A DNA stretch of 60,652 nucleotides from Caulobacteraceae bacterium (GTDB lineage Bacteria > Pseudomonadota > Alphaproteobacteria > Caulobacterales > Caulobacteraceae). Of this stretch, positions 51,858-59,457 are shown piece after piece. Numbering within the stretch: the stretch's first letter is position 1; every line of letters begins with the position of its first letter. A model generated the notes under the pieces. It worked only from the letters and a program-made list of their open reading frames with translations. It was not told the DNA's origin and searched no databases. The stretch lies in contig CANJXI010000013.1 of the NCBI GenBank assembly GCA_947478785.1, forward strand, positions 1 through 60,652, read 5' to 3'. The translations under genes were made by a program, and so were the position numbers.

Positions 51858-51885
51858 TTGCCTGCCGCACCCATCGCGGCTATTC
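51858..51885 (+). promoter_or_regulatory. Promoter-like element before the second P450
   Basis: TTGCCT (51858-51863) and CTATTC (51880-51885) are spaced 16 bases. An AT-richer stretch follows (GGTATCTAGAATTAG). The match to consensus is weak; position upstream of the operon starting at 51955 is the main support. Confidence 0.3.
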
Positions 51886-51954
51886 GGTATCTAGAATTAG
51901 TCTTCGCAATTTGCAGCACTCTCCGTTCTCCGCCATTCAGCGATCGAGCCCGCC

Positions 51955-53238
51955 ATGACCGACGTCCTTCACGCAGACGATACTCTCTACGAGGAGCTCT
52001 ACGACGTCCGTCGCGAGGCGGAGCACGCCGGCAATTTCGTCGAGGAGGACATGAACCCCCCGATGAATGCGCTCCGGGACAAGGCGCCGGTGCAGAAGGG
52101 ATTCCTGCGCGAACTGCTGGGCCTGCCGCCGCACCACCGGCACGGCGCCTCGGTGGGCCGCGACGGCTACACGTCCTTCAACTTCGAGACCTGCAATGCG
52201 GCGTTCCGCGACTATGAACGGCTGTCCAACCACATCATGAACGTCGGCCCGCCGTCCGACGAGCCGATGCTGGGCATCCTGGCGATGGACGAGCCGATCC
52301 ACCGGTCCTACCGCGCCACCATCCAGCCGATGTTCCTGAAGCCCAAGGCGTTCACCTGGTGGCGCACCCGCTGGATCGACGAGATGGTCGAGGCCCTGGT
52401 CGATCGGCTGAAGAAGCAGGACCGCGCCGAGCTCAACCTGCAGCTCTGCGCCCGCATACCGGTGCACACCATCACCCGCGCGGTCGGCATGGAGGGCGAC
52501 GACGCACTCACCTTCCGCAACGCCCTGGTGCGCGGTTCGGCGACCGGGCGGGTGACCCCGCAGACGATGATGGAATCCTACGCCACTGTCGCCCGCATGC
52601 TCTCCGAACTGATCGCCGCCCGGCGCGTCGAGCCCAGGGACGACCTGGTGAGCGCGCTGATCGCCGAGGAGCTCGAACTCCCCGACGGCGCGAAGCGGCC
52701 GCTGACGGACAATGAGATCGCCACCCACTGCCGGCTGGTCCTGCTGGCTGGCGGCGGCACGTCGTGGCGCCAGATGGGCATCACCTTCTGGGCCCTGCTC
52801 ACCCACCCCGAGCAGCTTGAGGCGGTCCGCGCCGACCGGTCGCTGATGGAGAGGGCGGTCGACGAGGGCGCGCGGTGGAACCCCACCGACCCGGTGTTCT
52901 CGCGCCTCGTCTCGCAGGACCATGAGCTGGGCGGCGTCCACCTGCCGGCCGGCGGCGTGCTCGAGATCTGCCTGGCCGCGGCCAACCGCGACCCGGCCCG
53001 CTGGGACAACCCCGACGCCTACGACCTGCACCGCCGCCCGCAGGCCCACCTGGGCTTCGGCGTCGGCCCCCACCAGTGCCTGGGCATGAACGTCGGCAAG
53101 GCCGAGATCATGTCGGCGGTGGGCGCCATGCTGGACGCCTTCCCCAACCTGCGCCTGGACCCGGACGAGCCCGCGCCCTTCCTCACCGGCGGCCTCGAGC
53201 AGCGGGGCATGTCGGCCATTCCCGTGCTCCTCAAGTAG
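51955..53238 (+). CDS. Cytochrome P450 (I-helix acid replaced by Gly), second copy
   Basis: A 427-residue P450 closely related to the one at 28935. The K-helix ExxR is Glu304-Arg307 and the haem motif FGVGPHQCLG has Cys375. The I-helix is A265-GGG-T269-S-W, again with Gly in place of the acidic residue. The two share MFLKPKAFTWWRTRWID-type and CNAAFRDYE blocks, so they arose by duplication. It heads a tight operon with CMD-like protein, Fe(II)/2OG dioxygenase, thioesterase, epimerase and SDR. No strong ribosome site precedes the ATG. It needs an external ferredoxin/reductase. Confidence 0.92.
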   Translation: MTDVLHADDTLYEELYDVRREAEHAGNFVEEDMNPPMNALRDKAPVQKGFLRELLGLPPHHRHGASVGRDGYTSFNFETCNAAFRDYERLSNHIMNVGPPSDEPMLGILAMDEPIHRSYRATIQPMFLKPKAFTWWRTRWIDEMVEALVDRLKKQDRAELNLQLCARIPVHTITRAVGMEGDDALTFRNALVRGSATGRVTPQTMMESYATVARMLSELIAARRVEPRDDLVSALIAEELELPDGAKRPLTDNEIATHCRLVLLAGGGTSWRQMGITFWALLTHPEQLEAVRADRSLMERAVDEGARWNPTDPVFSRLVSQDHELGGVHLPAGGVLEICLAAANRDPARWDNPDAYDLHRRPQAHLGFGVGPHQCLGMNVGKAEIMSAVGAMLDAFPNLRLDPDEPAPFLTGGLEQRGMSAIPVLLK

Positions 53239-53254
53239 CCTGCCGCCGCACGTC

Positions 53255-53809
53255 ATGGCGCAGGCGCGCTTCCCGGCGCTGACGCGCGAGCAGATGACGC
53301 CTGAGCAGCAGGCCGCCGCCGACGCCATGCAGGCCGGCCACGGCAGCCTGCGCGGCCCCGCCCAGGCCTGGCTGCGCAGCCCGGAGTTCGCCGGACGCGC
53401 GCAGCGCCTGGGCGAATACCTGCGTTTCCAATCGGCGGTTCCCCGCAGGCTCAACGAACTGGCGATCCTGACGACCGCTCGGCACTGGAACGCGAAGTAC
53501 GAGTGGTACGCACACTACGCCCTTGCGCTGCAAGCGGGGCTGGCCCCCGGGATCGCCGCGGACATCGCGGCGCGCCGCCGGCCCGAAGCGATGGCCGACG
53601 ACGAGGCGGCGGTCTACGATTTCTGCACCGAGCTGCGCGCCGACCGGCGCGTGTCGGAGCTCACCTTCGCGCGGGCGACGGCCGCCCTCGGACCACAAGG
53701 GGTCATCGATCTCATCGGCGTGCTGGGCTATTACGACATGGTCTCGATGACCCTCAACCTGGCCGAGGTCGCGACGCCGCCCGATGGCGCCCTGCCCCTG
53801 CCCGACTGA
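53255..53809 (+). CDS. Carboxymuconolactone decarboxylase (CMD)-like protein
   Basis: A 184-residue helical protein of the AhpD/CMD superfamily: LGEYLRFQSAVPRRLNELAILTTARHWNAKYEWYAHYALALQAGL matches the core helices with the conserved NAxYEW-HY pattern. The AhpD-type CxxC pair is absent, so it is not a peroxidase of that kind. In catabolic clusters such proteins are decarboxylases, lactone-related enzymes or unknown. It lies 16 bases after the P450 stop and 31 before the dioxygenase start. Confidence 0.8.
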   Translation: MAQARFPALTREQMTPEQQAAADAMQAGHGSLRGPAQAWLRSPEFAGRAQRLGEYLRFQSAVPRRLNELAILTTARHWNAKYEWYAHYALALQAGLAPGIAADIAARRRPEAMADDEAAVYDFCTELRADRRVSELTFARATAALGPQGVIDLIGVLGYYDMVSMTLNLAEVATPPDGALPLPD

Positions 53810-53840
53810 AGGACGAGCCCAAGAAGACCGGGAGGACACG

Positions 53841-54701
53841 ATGCCGACGGTTCGCGCGCCCGAGATCGCCGCCGAAAACCTGCTGTCGGACCGGCCCGAC
53901 GAGGCGGTCATCGACGCCTACCAACGCGTCGGCGCCGTCATCGTCAGGGGGCTGATCGGGCCGGCGTGGATCGCGGCCTTGCGGGACTGCTACGGCGACA
54001 TGGCTCAGACGGCCTGGGTTCCCTATGTCGAGGAAGGCCGCCCCCAAAAAGCCAAGACCCAGCGTCCGGGGATGTGGGAAGAGGAAGCACGCTTCCGCGC
54101 CTTCCTGTTCGAATCGCCGATCGCCCGGGCCGCCGCCCGGCTGAGCCGCTCGGCGACCGCACAACTTTACGAGGATATCCTGATCACCGAGCCGCCCGGC
54201 GCCGCGCCCAAGGCCGGCTGGCACCAGGACGAACCCACCTGGCCGGTCAGCGGCCGCCAGCTCTCCAGCGTCTGGTTCAGCCTGGAGCCGGTCGGCGACG
54301 AGACCGGGGCCATGCGCTTCGTCGAAGGCTCGCACCATGGGCCCATGTACCATCCCACCTTCCTGAAGCCCGGCGAGGCCGGCGACGACGTGCGATTCTG
54401 GACCGGTGGCGCGCTGCCCGACGTGGACGGCGACCCCGCCCGCTTCCCGGTCGTCCAGACGGACGCCGAGCCCGGCGACGCCATCGTCTTCCATCCGCGC
54501 ACCCTGCACACCGCCTACGGCTCGGCCGCCGACCACGCGCGGCGCAGCTTCACGATCCGCTTCCTGGGCGACGACGTCCGCTGGCTTCCCAAGCAGCGCA
54601 TCTATCACCGCTGGATGCACGATCTCGGCCTCAAGCAGGGCGACAGGATCGTCACGCCGCGCCTGCCGATGGTATGGGACGAAAACGTCGCCCAGCCTTA
54701 G
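53841..54701 (+). CDS. Phytanoyl-CoA dioxygenase (PhyH) family protein
   Basis: A 286-residue Fe(II)/2-oxoglutarate-type dioxygenase. The start at 53841 follows GGGAGGA. The metal triad is visible: His128-x-Asp130 (GWHQDEPTW) and His223 (TLHTAYGS), with a candidate 2OG-binding Arg234 or Arg240 after it. GDETGAMRFVEGSHH and PGDAIVFHPRTLHTAY are typical PhyH blocks. It would hydroxylate an aliphatic carbon, for example alpha to a CoA thioester or on a terpenoid skeleton. It is in one operon with the P450, giving two different oxygenases in the same transcript. Confidence 0.9.
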   Translation: MPTVRAPEIAAENLLSDRPDEAVIDAYQRVGAVIVRGLIGPAWIAALRDCYGDMAQTAWVPYVEEGRPQKAKTQRPGMWEEEARFRAFLFESPIARAAARLSRSATAQLYEDILITEPPGAAPKAGWHQDEPTWPVSGRQLSSVWFSLEPVGDETGAMRFVEGSHHGPMYHPTFLKPGEAGDDVRFWTGGALPDVDGDPARFPVVQTDAEPGDAIVFHPRTLHTAYGSAADHARRSFTIRFLGDDVRWLPKQRIYHRWMHDLGLKQGDRIVTPRLPMVWDENVAQP

Positions 54702-54724
54702 GCGGCAGGCCAGCTGGAGCGGAC

Positions 54725-55153
54725 ATGGCACGGATCGATCGCAAACGCCTGGACGCCGCCGAATTTCCGGTCACGGTCGAAATCGCGACCCGCTTCGCCG
54801 ACCTGGACATGCAGGGCCATGTCAACAACGCCGCCGCCGCCCTGCTCCTGCAAGAGGCGCGCGCCGCCTTCAATCGCACGGCCAACCTGCCGGATCTCAA
54901 GGGAAAGCTGCGCGCCATGGTCGCCGCGCTCAGCATCGAATACGCCGGCGAGATGGGCTACCCCGCGCCCGTCGAGATCAGCACCGGCATCCTGGACATC
55001 GGGCGCACCTCCTTCACCCTGGTCCAGATCGCCCGTCAGCACGGCCGCGCCGGCCTCTACGCCCAGACCGTGATGGTGGTGGCCGACGCCGATGGTCCCG
55101 CGCCGATCCCCGATATGCTGCGCGCCGCCTACGACCGCCTGAGGATCCGCTGA
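54725..55153 (+). CDS. Acyl-CoA thioesterase (4HBT hotdog fold)
   Basis: A 142-residue hotdog-fold thioesterase of the 4-hydroxybenzoyl-CoA type. RFADLDMQGHVNN (Asp26, Asp28, His32, Asn34) and the downstream QEAR (Glu44) match the active-site helix. The usual aromatic residue after GHVNN is Ala. It hydrolyses acyl-CoA to acid and CoA. GGAGCGG precedes the ATG, and its stop shares a base with the next start (TGATG). It may release CoA from a dead-end or product of this operon. Confidence 0.83.
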   Translation: MARIDRKRLDAAEFPVTVEIATRFADLDMQGHVNNAAAALLLQEARAAFNRTANLPDLKGKLRAMVAALSIEYAGEMGYPAPVEISTGILDIGRTSFTLVQIARQHGRAGLYAQTVMVVADADGPAPIPDMLRAAYDRLRIR

Positions 55154-56082
55154 TGCTCAAGGACAGGAAGATCCTGGTCACCGGGCCCGCGGGCAGCATC
55201 GCCTATCCGCTCAGCCTCGAACTGGCCAAGGACAACGAGGTCTGGGGCGTCGCCCGCTTCAGCCATCCTGGCGACGAGGAAAAGATCCAGGCGTTGGGGA
55301 TCACCACGCGGCGGATAGACCTGGGCGTCGGAGAGTTCGGCGATCTGCCCGACGATTTCGACTACCTGCTCCATATCGGCGCCTATATCGCTCCGGGCTC
55401 TGATTTCGACGCGGCCCTGCGGGTCAACGCCGAAGGCACGGGCCTGTTGATGACCCATTGCCGCAAGGCCAAGGCGGCCCTCGTGATGTCGACCACGGGC
55501 GTCTATCAGCCCCATGAGGACCCTTGGCGGCCGTACCTGGAAACCGACCCCCTGGGCGACTCGCAACTGCCGGGCATGGCCACCTACGGGCTCTCCAAGA
55601 TCACCGAGGAGGCCGTCGCGCGCATGTGCGCCCGCCAGCTCGGCCTGCCCACCATCATCGCCCGGATGAACGCGGCCTATGGCGACGGCGAGTCCGGGCA
55701 CGGCGGCCTGCCCGTCACCCACTTCGAGGCCATCCGGGCCGGCCGGCCCGTGACCCTGCGCTGGGACCCCAGCCCCTACAGCCCGATCCACAACCGCGAT
55801 ATCTTCGACCAGCTGCCCGCCCTGCTGGACGCTGCGGCCGTCCCCGCGCCGATCGTCAACTGGGGCGGCGACGAGGCCGTGACGGCGCAGGATTGGTGCG
55901 CCTACTTCGGAGAGTTGCTGGGCGTGACGCCGACGGTTCTGGTGCACGAGGCTCCCGGCGCCCAGCGCGGCGTCGTGGCCGACAACGCCAGGCGCCTGGC
56001 GCTCACCGGCCCGTGCAAGGTCGGCTGGCGGGACGGCATGCGGGAGCTCGTCGAGGCGCGCCTACGGCGGGCGGGCGCCTGA
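55153..56082 (+). CDS. NAD-dependent epimerase/dehydratase family protein
   Basis: A 309-residue extended SDR. The N-terminal cofactor motif is TGPAGSIA (GxxGxxA rather than G at the last position). Catalytic Thr114 region and Tyr145/Lys149 (TYGLSK) are present. IARMNAAYGDGESGHGG and the C-terminal YSPIHNRDIFDQ fit nucleotide-sugar or 3-beta-hydroxysteroid-dehydrogenase-like families; the substrate here is more likely a catabolic intermediate than a sugar. It starts in the thioesterase stop codon (TGATG), so the two are translationally coupled, and the SDR follows two bases after its stop. Confidence 0.85.
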   Translation: MLKDRKILVTGPAGSIAYPLSLELAKDNEVWGVARFSHPGDEEKIQALGITTRRIDLGVGEFGDLPDDFDYLLHIGAYIAPGSDFDAALRVNAEGTGLLMTHCRKAKAALVMSTTGVYQPHEDPWRPYLETDPLGDSQLPGMATYGLSKITEEAVARMCARQLGLPTIIARMNAAYGDGESGHGGLPVTHFEAIRAGRPVTLRWDPSPYSPIHNRDIFDQLPALLDAAAVPAPIVNWGGDEAVTAQDWCAYFGELLGVTPTVLVHEAPGAQRGVVADNARRLALTGPCKVGWRDGMRELVEARLRRAGA

Positions 56083-56083
56083 C

Positions 56084-56872
56084 GTGGCCGGACATTGGAC
56101 AGAGGCCTTCAGCCTGAGCGGCCGGGTGGCGGTCGTCACCGGCGCCGCGTCCGGGATCGGCCAGGAGAGCGCCTGCCTCCTCGCCGAGGCCGGGGCCGCG
56201 GTGGTGCTGGCCGACCTCGATGAAGCCGGTCTCGCCACGACCGCCGCGCGGATCCACGACCTTGGCGGCAAGGCGCTCGTCCGCCGGGTGGACGTCTCCG
56301 CCAGGTCCCAGGTGGACCAGCTCGCGCTCGACGCCGTCTCGGCCTTCGGGCGGCTCGATGTCTGGGCCAATGTCGCCGCCGTCGACATCCACAAGCCGAT
56401 CCTTGAGGTCAGCGAAGCGGACATGGACCGGCAGGTCGCGGTCAACCAGAAGGGCGTCTACTGGGGCTGCGTCGCCGCCGGGCGGGCGATGACGGCGCAG
56501 GGCTCAGGCTCGATCGTCAACCTCTCGTCCACGGGCGCCGACAAGCCCTCGCCCGGGATCTCGGTCTATTCCATGACCAAGGCGGCGGTGAACGCCTGCA
56601 CCCGGGCCTGCGCCATCGAATTCGCGCCGTCCGGAGTCAGGGTGAACGCCATAGGGCCGGGCTATGTCGACACGCCGATGACCCAGGCGGCGAAGGAGAT
56701 CGATCCCGCGCGCCGGGCGGCGATGCTGCGGGCCGGCGCGGCGATCTCGCCCATGGGCCTCTACGGCGTTCCCCGCGACATCGCGCTCACCGTCCTCTAC
56801 CTCGCCTCCGACGCCAGCCGCTTCGTCACCGGCCAGGTGCTCCGGCCAAATGGCGGCGCGACCATGCTCTGA
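56084..56872 (+). CDS. SDR family NAD(P)-dependent oxidoreductase
   Basis: A 262-residue classical SDR starting at GTG 56084, two bases after the previous stop. It has VVTGAASGIGQ, the NVAAVD strand, Ser148/149, Tyr162 and Lys166 (YSMTK), and IGPGYVDTPMT, so it should be an active dehydrogenase. It ends the P450/PhyH operon and probably oxidises the alcohol introduced by one of the two oxygenases. The ending TGQVLRPNGGATML is family-typical. A convergent methyltransferase gene follows after 18 bases. Confidence 0.9.
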   Translation: MAGHWTEAFSLSGRVAVVTGAASGIGQESACLLAEAGAAVVLADLDEAGLATTAARIHDLGGKALVRRVDVSARSQVDQLALDAVSAFGRLDVWANVAAVDIHKPILEVSEADMDRQVAVNQKGVYWGCVAAGRAMTAQGSGSIVNLSSTGADKPSPGISVYSMTKAAVNACTRACAIEFAPSGVRVNAIGPGYVDTPMTQAAKEIDPARRAAMLRAGAAISPMGLYGVPRDIALTVLYLASDASRFVTGQVLRPNGGATML

Positions 56873-56890
56873 GCGCGCGCCAGGGCCCGT

Positions 56891-57661
56891 TCATGACGCC
56901 TCGCCCGCCTGTCCGACGATCAGCCGCAAGGACCCCTCGTAAGTGGACTGGCTCCGCAACGCTCCGTAACGCTCGTCCCACCGGCCCGAAGCCAGGTCCG
57001 CCGACAGGCGCTCCACGAACCGGGGCTCGACCTCCGGCGCCACGAAGCCCCAGGACGACTGCGCGCGGCGCACCGCGGAATCGAGCAGCCGTTCCGGTCG
57101 GCCGTAGAAGGCCTCGGTGATCCCGTCCGTGCAGTCGAGCGGGATGGGAATGACCTGAACCTCCACACACGCGCCGACACCGGCGGCGATGACGCCGATC
57201 GGCGGATAGCGGCGGCGCTCGGCGGCGATCAGTTCCGGCGCATAGTCGTTGAGCCAGTAGTCCGGCAGGCGATCGCCGTCGAAGGCCACGACCACCACGG
57301 GTCCGCGCGACACCCGCCGCAGTTCCGCCAGCCCCCGGGCGAGGTCCGGCCACTGGTGGACGGTCGCCACCGCCATCACCGCGTCCACGGAACGGTCGTC
57401 CAGCGGCAGGGCGTCGGCGAAGCCGTGGATGGCCAGCCCCGCCCCGGCCGGCCGCTGCGCGCGCATCACGGCCGACGGCTCGACCGCCAGCACATGGCGG
57501 TCCCGCGGCTCATAGGAGCCTGTCCCAGCCCCCACGTTGAGCACCGTCCGCGCATCGTCCAGGGCGCGCGCGATCACCGCGGCGATGCGCGGATCGGGGC
57601 GACGCTGCCCGGCATAGCCCACGCCCGTGGCGTTGTAATCGACATCTCCGCCTTTATTCAT
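56891..57661 (-). CDS. Class I SAM-dependent methyltransferase
   Basis: A 256-residue methyltransferase. The start at 57661 (MNKGGDVDYN) lies 10 or so bases after a G-rich site; an ATG at 57688 or 57700 is possible. Motif I is VLNVGAGTGSYEP (40-52), the adenosine-binding acidic residue is Glu61 (VEPSAVM), and DALPLDDRSVDAVMAVATVHQW is the typical post-II/III region of Methyltransf_11. FLxDW-type substrate motifs are absent, so the acceptor is unknown. It is convergent with the SDR and divergent from the aldehyde dehydrogenase, and may not belong to the pathway. Confidence 0.83.
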   Translation of the reverse strand: MNKGGDVDYNATGVGYAGQRRPDPRIAAVIARALDDARTVLNVGAGTGSYEPRDRHVLAVEPSAVMRAQRPAGAGLAIHGFADALPLDDRSVDAVMAVATVHQWPDLARGLAELRRVSRGPVVVVAFDGDRLPDYWLNDYAPELIAAERRRYPPIGVIAAGVGACVEVQVIPIPLDCTDGITEAFYGRPERLLDSAVRRAQSSWGFVAPEVEPRFVERLSADLASGRWDERYGALRSQSTYEGSLRLIVGQAGEAS

Positions 57662-57815
57662 CGCGTCGTGTTCCCCCCGTTCGATCATCCGGCTTGGCAA
57701 GCCGGGGCATTTTCGTCAAACCGGGATAGAGGCCGTCGGTCCTGGCCATATTCACCCAGCGCCTGCATCCGCCCGACCGCCCCTAAGCGGCTGCAACATC
57801 AAAAGGGAGAGCCGC

Positions 57816-59306
57816 ATGGCCGCTCAAGCCGACACTTCGTCGATCCGCCATCCGGACCGCTTCTTCATCAACGGCGAGTGGGTCAAGCCGTCCAGCGACG
57901 GCATGATCGACGTCATCAACTCAGGAACCGAGGAGCTCTTCGCGCGCGTCGCGGAGGCCCAGGCCCCGGATGTCGAGCGCGCGGTCGCCGCCGCCCGCGA
58001 AGCTTTCGACAAGGGGCCCTGGCCCCAGCTGTCCCCCGCCGAGCGGGCGGAATACCTGCGCGCCATCGCCAAGGGCGTTCGCGAACGGTCCGCCGACATC
58101 GCGCGGGCCTGGACCAGCGAGTCCGGGGTGATCTACTCATCGTCCGCCCACGCCGGCCAGGGCGTCAGCTCCTACTGGGACTATTACGCCGACCTGGCGG
58201 CGACCTTCCCGTTCATCGAGCGGCACACGCCCAAGGCGGGCGGCGACGTCGGCCTGCTGGTCCGCGAGCCGGTCGGCGTGGTGGCCGCGATCATCCCCTG
58301 GAACGGCCCCTTCGGCCTGCTCACCTACAAGGTCGCGCCCGCCCTGCTCGCCGGCTGCACGGTCATCGTGAAGGCGTCTCCGGAGGCCCCGAGCTCGGCC
58401 TATATCTTCGCCGAGATCTGCGAGAAGGCCGGCCTGCCGCCGGGCGTGTTCAACATCCTGACGGCCGACCGGGAGGTCTCCGAGCTGCTGGTCCGCCACC
58501 CGGGCGTCGACAAGGTCAGCTTCACCGGCTCCACCGCGGCCGGGCGCAAGATCGCCTCGGCCTGCGGCGAGCGGATCGCGCGCTGCACGCTTGAGCTCGG
58601 CGGCAAGTCGGCCGCGGTGATCTTCGACGACTATGATGTCGGCATCGCCGCCCAGTCCATCACCTCGCGGGCCGTCGCCCTGACCGGCCAGGCCTGCTCG
58701 TCGCTCACCCGCGTGATCGTGGGCCGCGGCCGCCATGACGCCATGGTCGAGGCGCTGGCCGCGGAATTCGCCAAGGTGAAGGTCGGCGACCCCTTCGACA
58801 CGGCGACCGGCATGGGCCCCTTGGCCATGAGCCGCCAGCGCGACCGGGTCGAAGGCCTGATCGCCAAGGGCAAGGCCGAGGGCGCCACGCTCGCAACCGG
58901 CGGCGCGCGGCCGGCTCACCTCAACCGGGGCTATTTCATCGAGCCCACGGTGTTCGGCAACGTCGACAACAACTCGACCATCGCCCGCGAGGAGATCTTC
59001 GGTCCGGTGCTGTCGGTGATCGCCGCCGACAGCGAGGCCCACGCCATCGAGATCGCCAACGACACGATCTATGGCCTGAACAACTCCGTCTTCACCAACG
59101 ACCTGGACCGCGCCTACGCGGCCGCCCGGCGCCTGCGCTCGGGTACGGTCGGGCAGAATGTCATGCGCACCGACTTCTCGATCGCGTTCGGCGGGTTCAA
59201 GCAGTCCGGCATGGGCCGCGAGGGTGGTGTCGAGGGGCTGCTTCCCTACCTTGAGGCCAAGACGGTCATCCTCGACGGCATGCCGACCGGCGTGACGGCG
59301 GCCTGA
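57816..59306 (+). CDS. Aldehyde dehydrogenase family protein
   Basis: A 496-residue NAD(P)-dependent aldehyde dehydrogenase with Cys294 (GQACSSLTR), Glu260 (LELGGK) and Asn163 (PWNGPFG), and KASPEAP for the cofactor. AGGGAGA precedes the ATG. It is clearly different from the one at 43255 (normal PWN and K at the cofactor position here). It is alone on its strand between a divergent methyltransferase and the convergent guaA gene and marks the right end of the catabolic block. It oxidises an aldehyde of the pathway to the acid. Confidence 0.9.
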   Translation: MAAQADTSSIRHPDRFFINGEWVKPSSDGMIDVINSGTEELFARVAEAQAPDVERAVAAAREAFDKGPWPQLSPAERAEYLRAIAKGVRERSADIARAWTSESGVIYSSSAHAGQGVSSYWDYYADLAATFPFIERHTPKAGGDVGLLVREPVGVVAAIIPWNGPFGLLTYKVAPALLAGCTVIVKASPEAPSSAYIFAEICEKAGLPPGVFNILTADREVSELLVRHPGVDKVSFTGSTAAGRKIASACGERIARCTLELGGKSAAVIFDDYDVGIAAQSITSRAVALTGQACSSLTRVIVGRGRHDAMVEALAAEFAKVKVGDPFDTATGMGPLAMSRQRDRVEGLIAKGKAEGATLATGGARPAHLNRGYFIEPTVFGNVDNNSTIAREEIFGPVLSVIAADSEAHAIEIANDTIYGLNNSVFTNDLDRAYAAARRLRSGTVGQNVMRTDFSIAFGGFKQSGMGREGGVEGLLPYLEAKTVILDGMPTGVTAA

Positions 59307-59400
59307 TAGCCGCCGATGACCGGGAGGATCTCGCCGTTGATGTAGCTGTAGATCTGCGGCGGCGGGGCCTTGGCCTTCGGTTTAAAGGCGCGGTCCTGGC
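59307..59400 (-). pseudogene. Scrap of an SDR C-terminus next to guaA
   Basis: On the minus strand, one frame reads QDRAFKPKAKAP, then QIYSYINGEILPVIGGYQ, which resembles the last strand of SDR proteins (YxxGxxLPVxGG). There is no start codon, no ribosome site and no upstream SDR sequence, and the frame runs into the aldehyde dehydrogenase antisense. It looks like the remnant of a deleted gene at the junction between the catabolic block and guaA. The resemblance is short, so this is tentative. Confidence 0.3.
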
Positions 59401-59457
59401 CCAGTACGGAGCAGATCGACAACGTCCGACAGCGCGGCGCCGGGGAAGCCTATTGCC

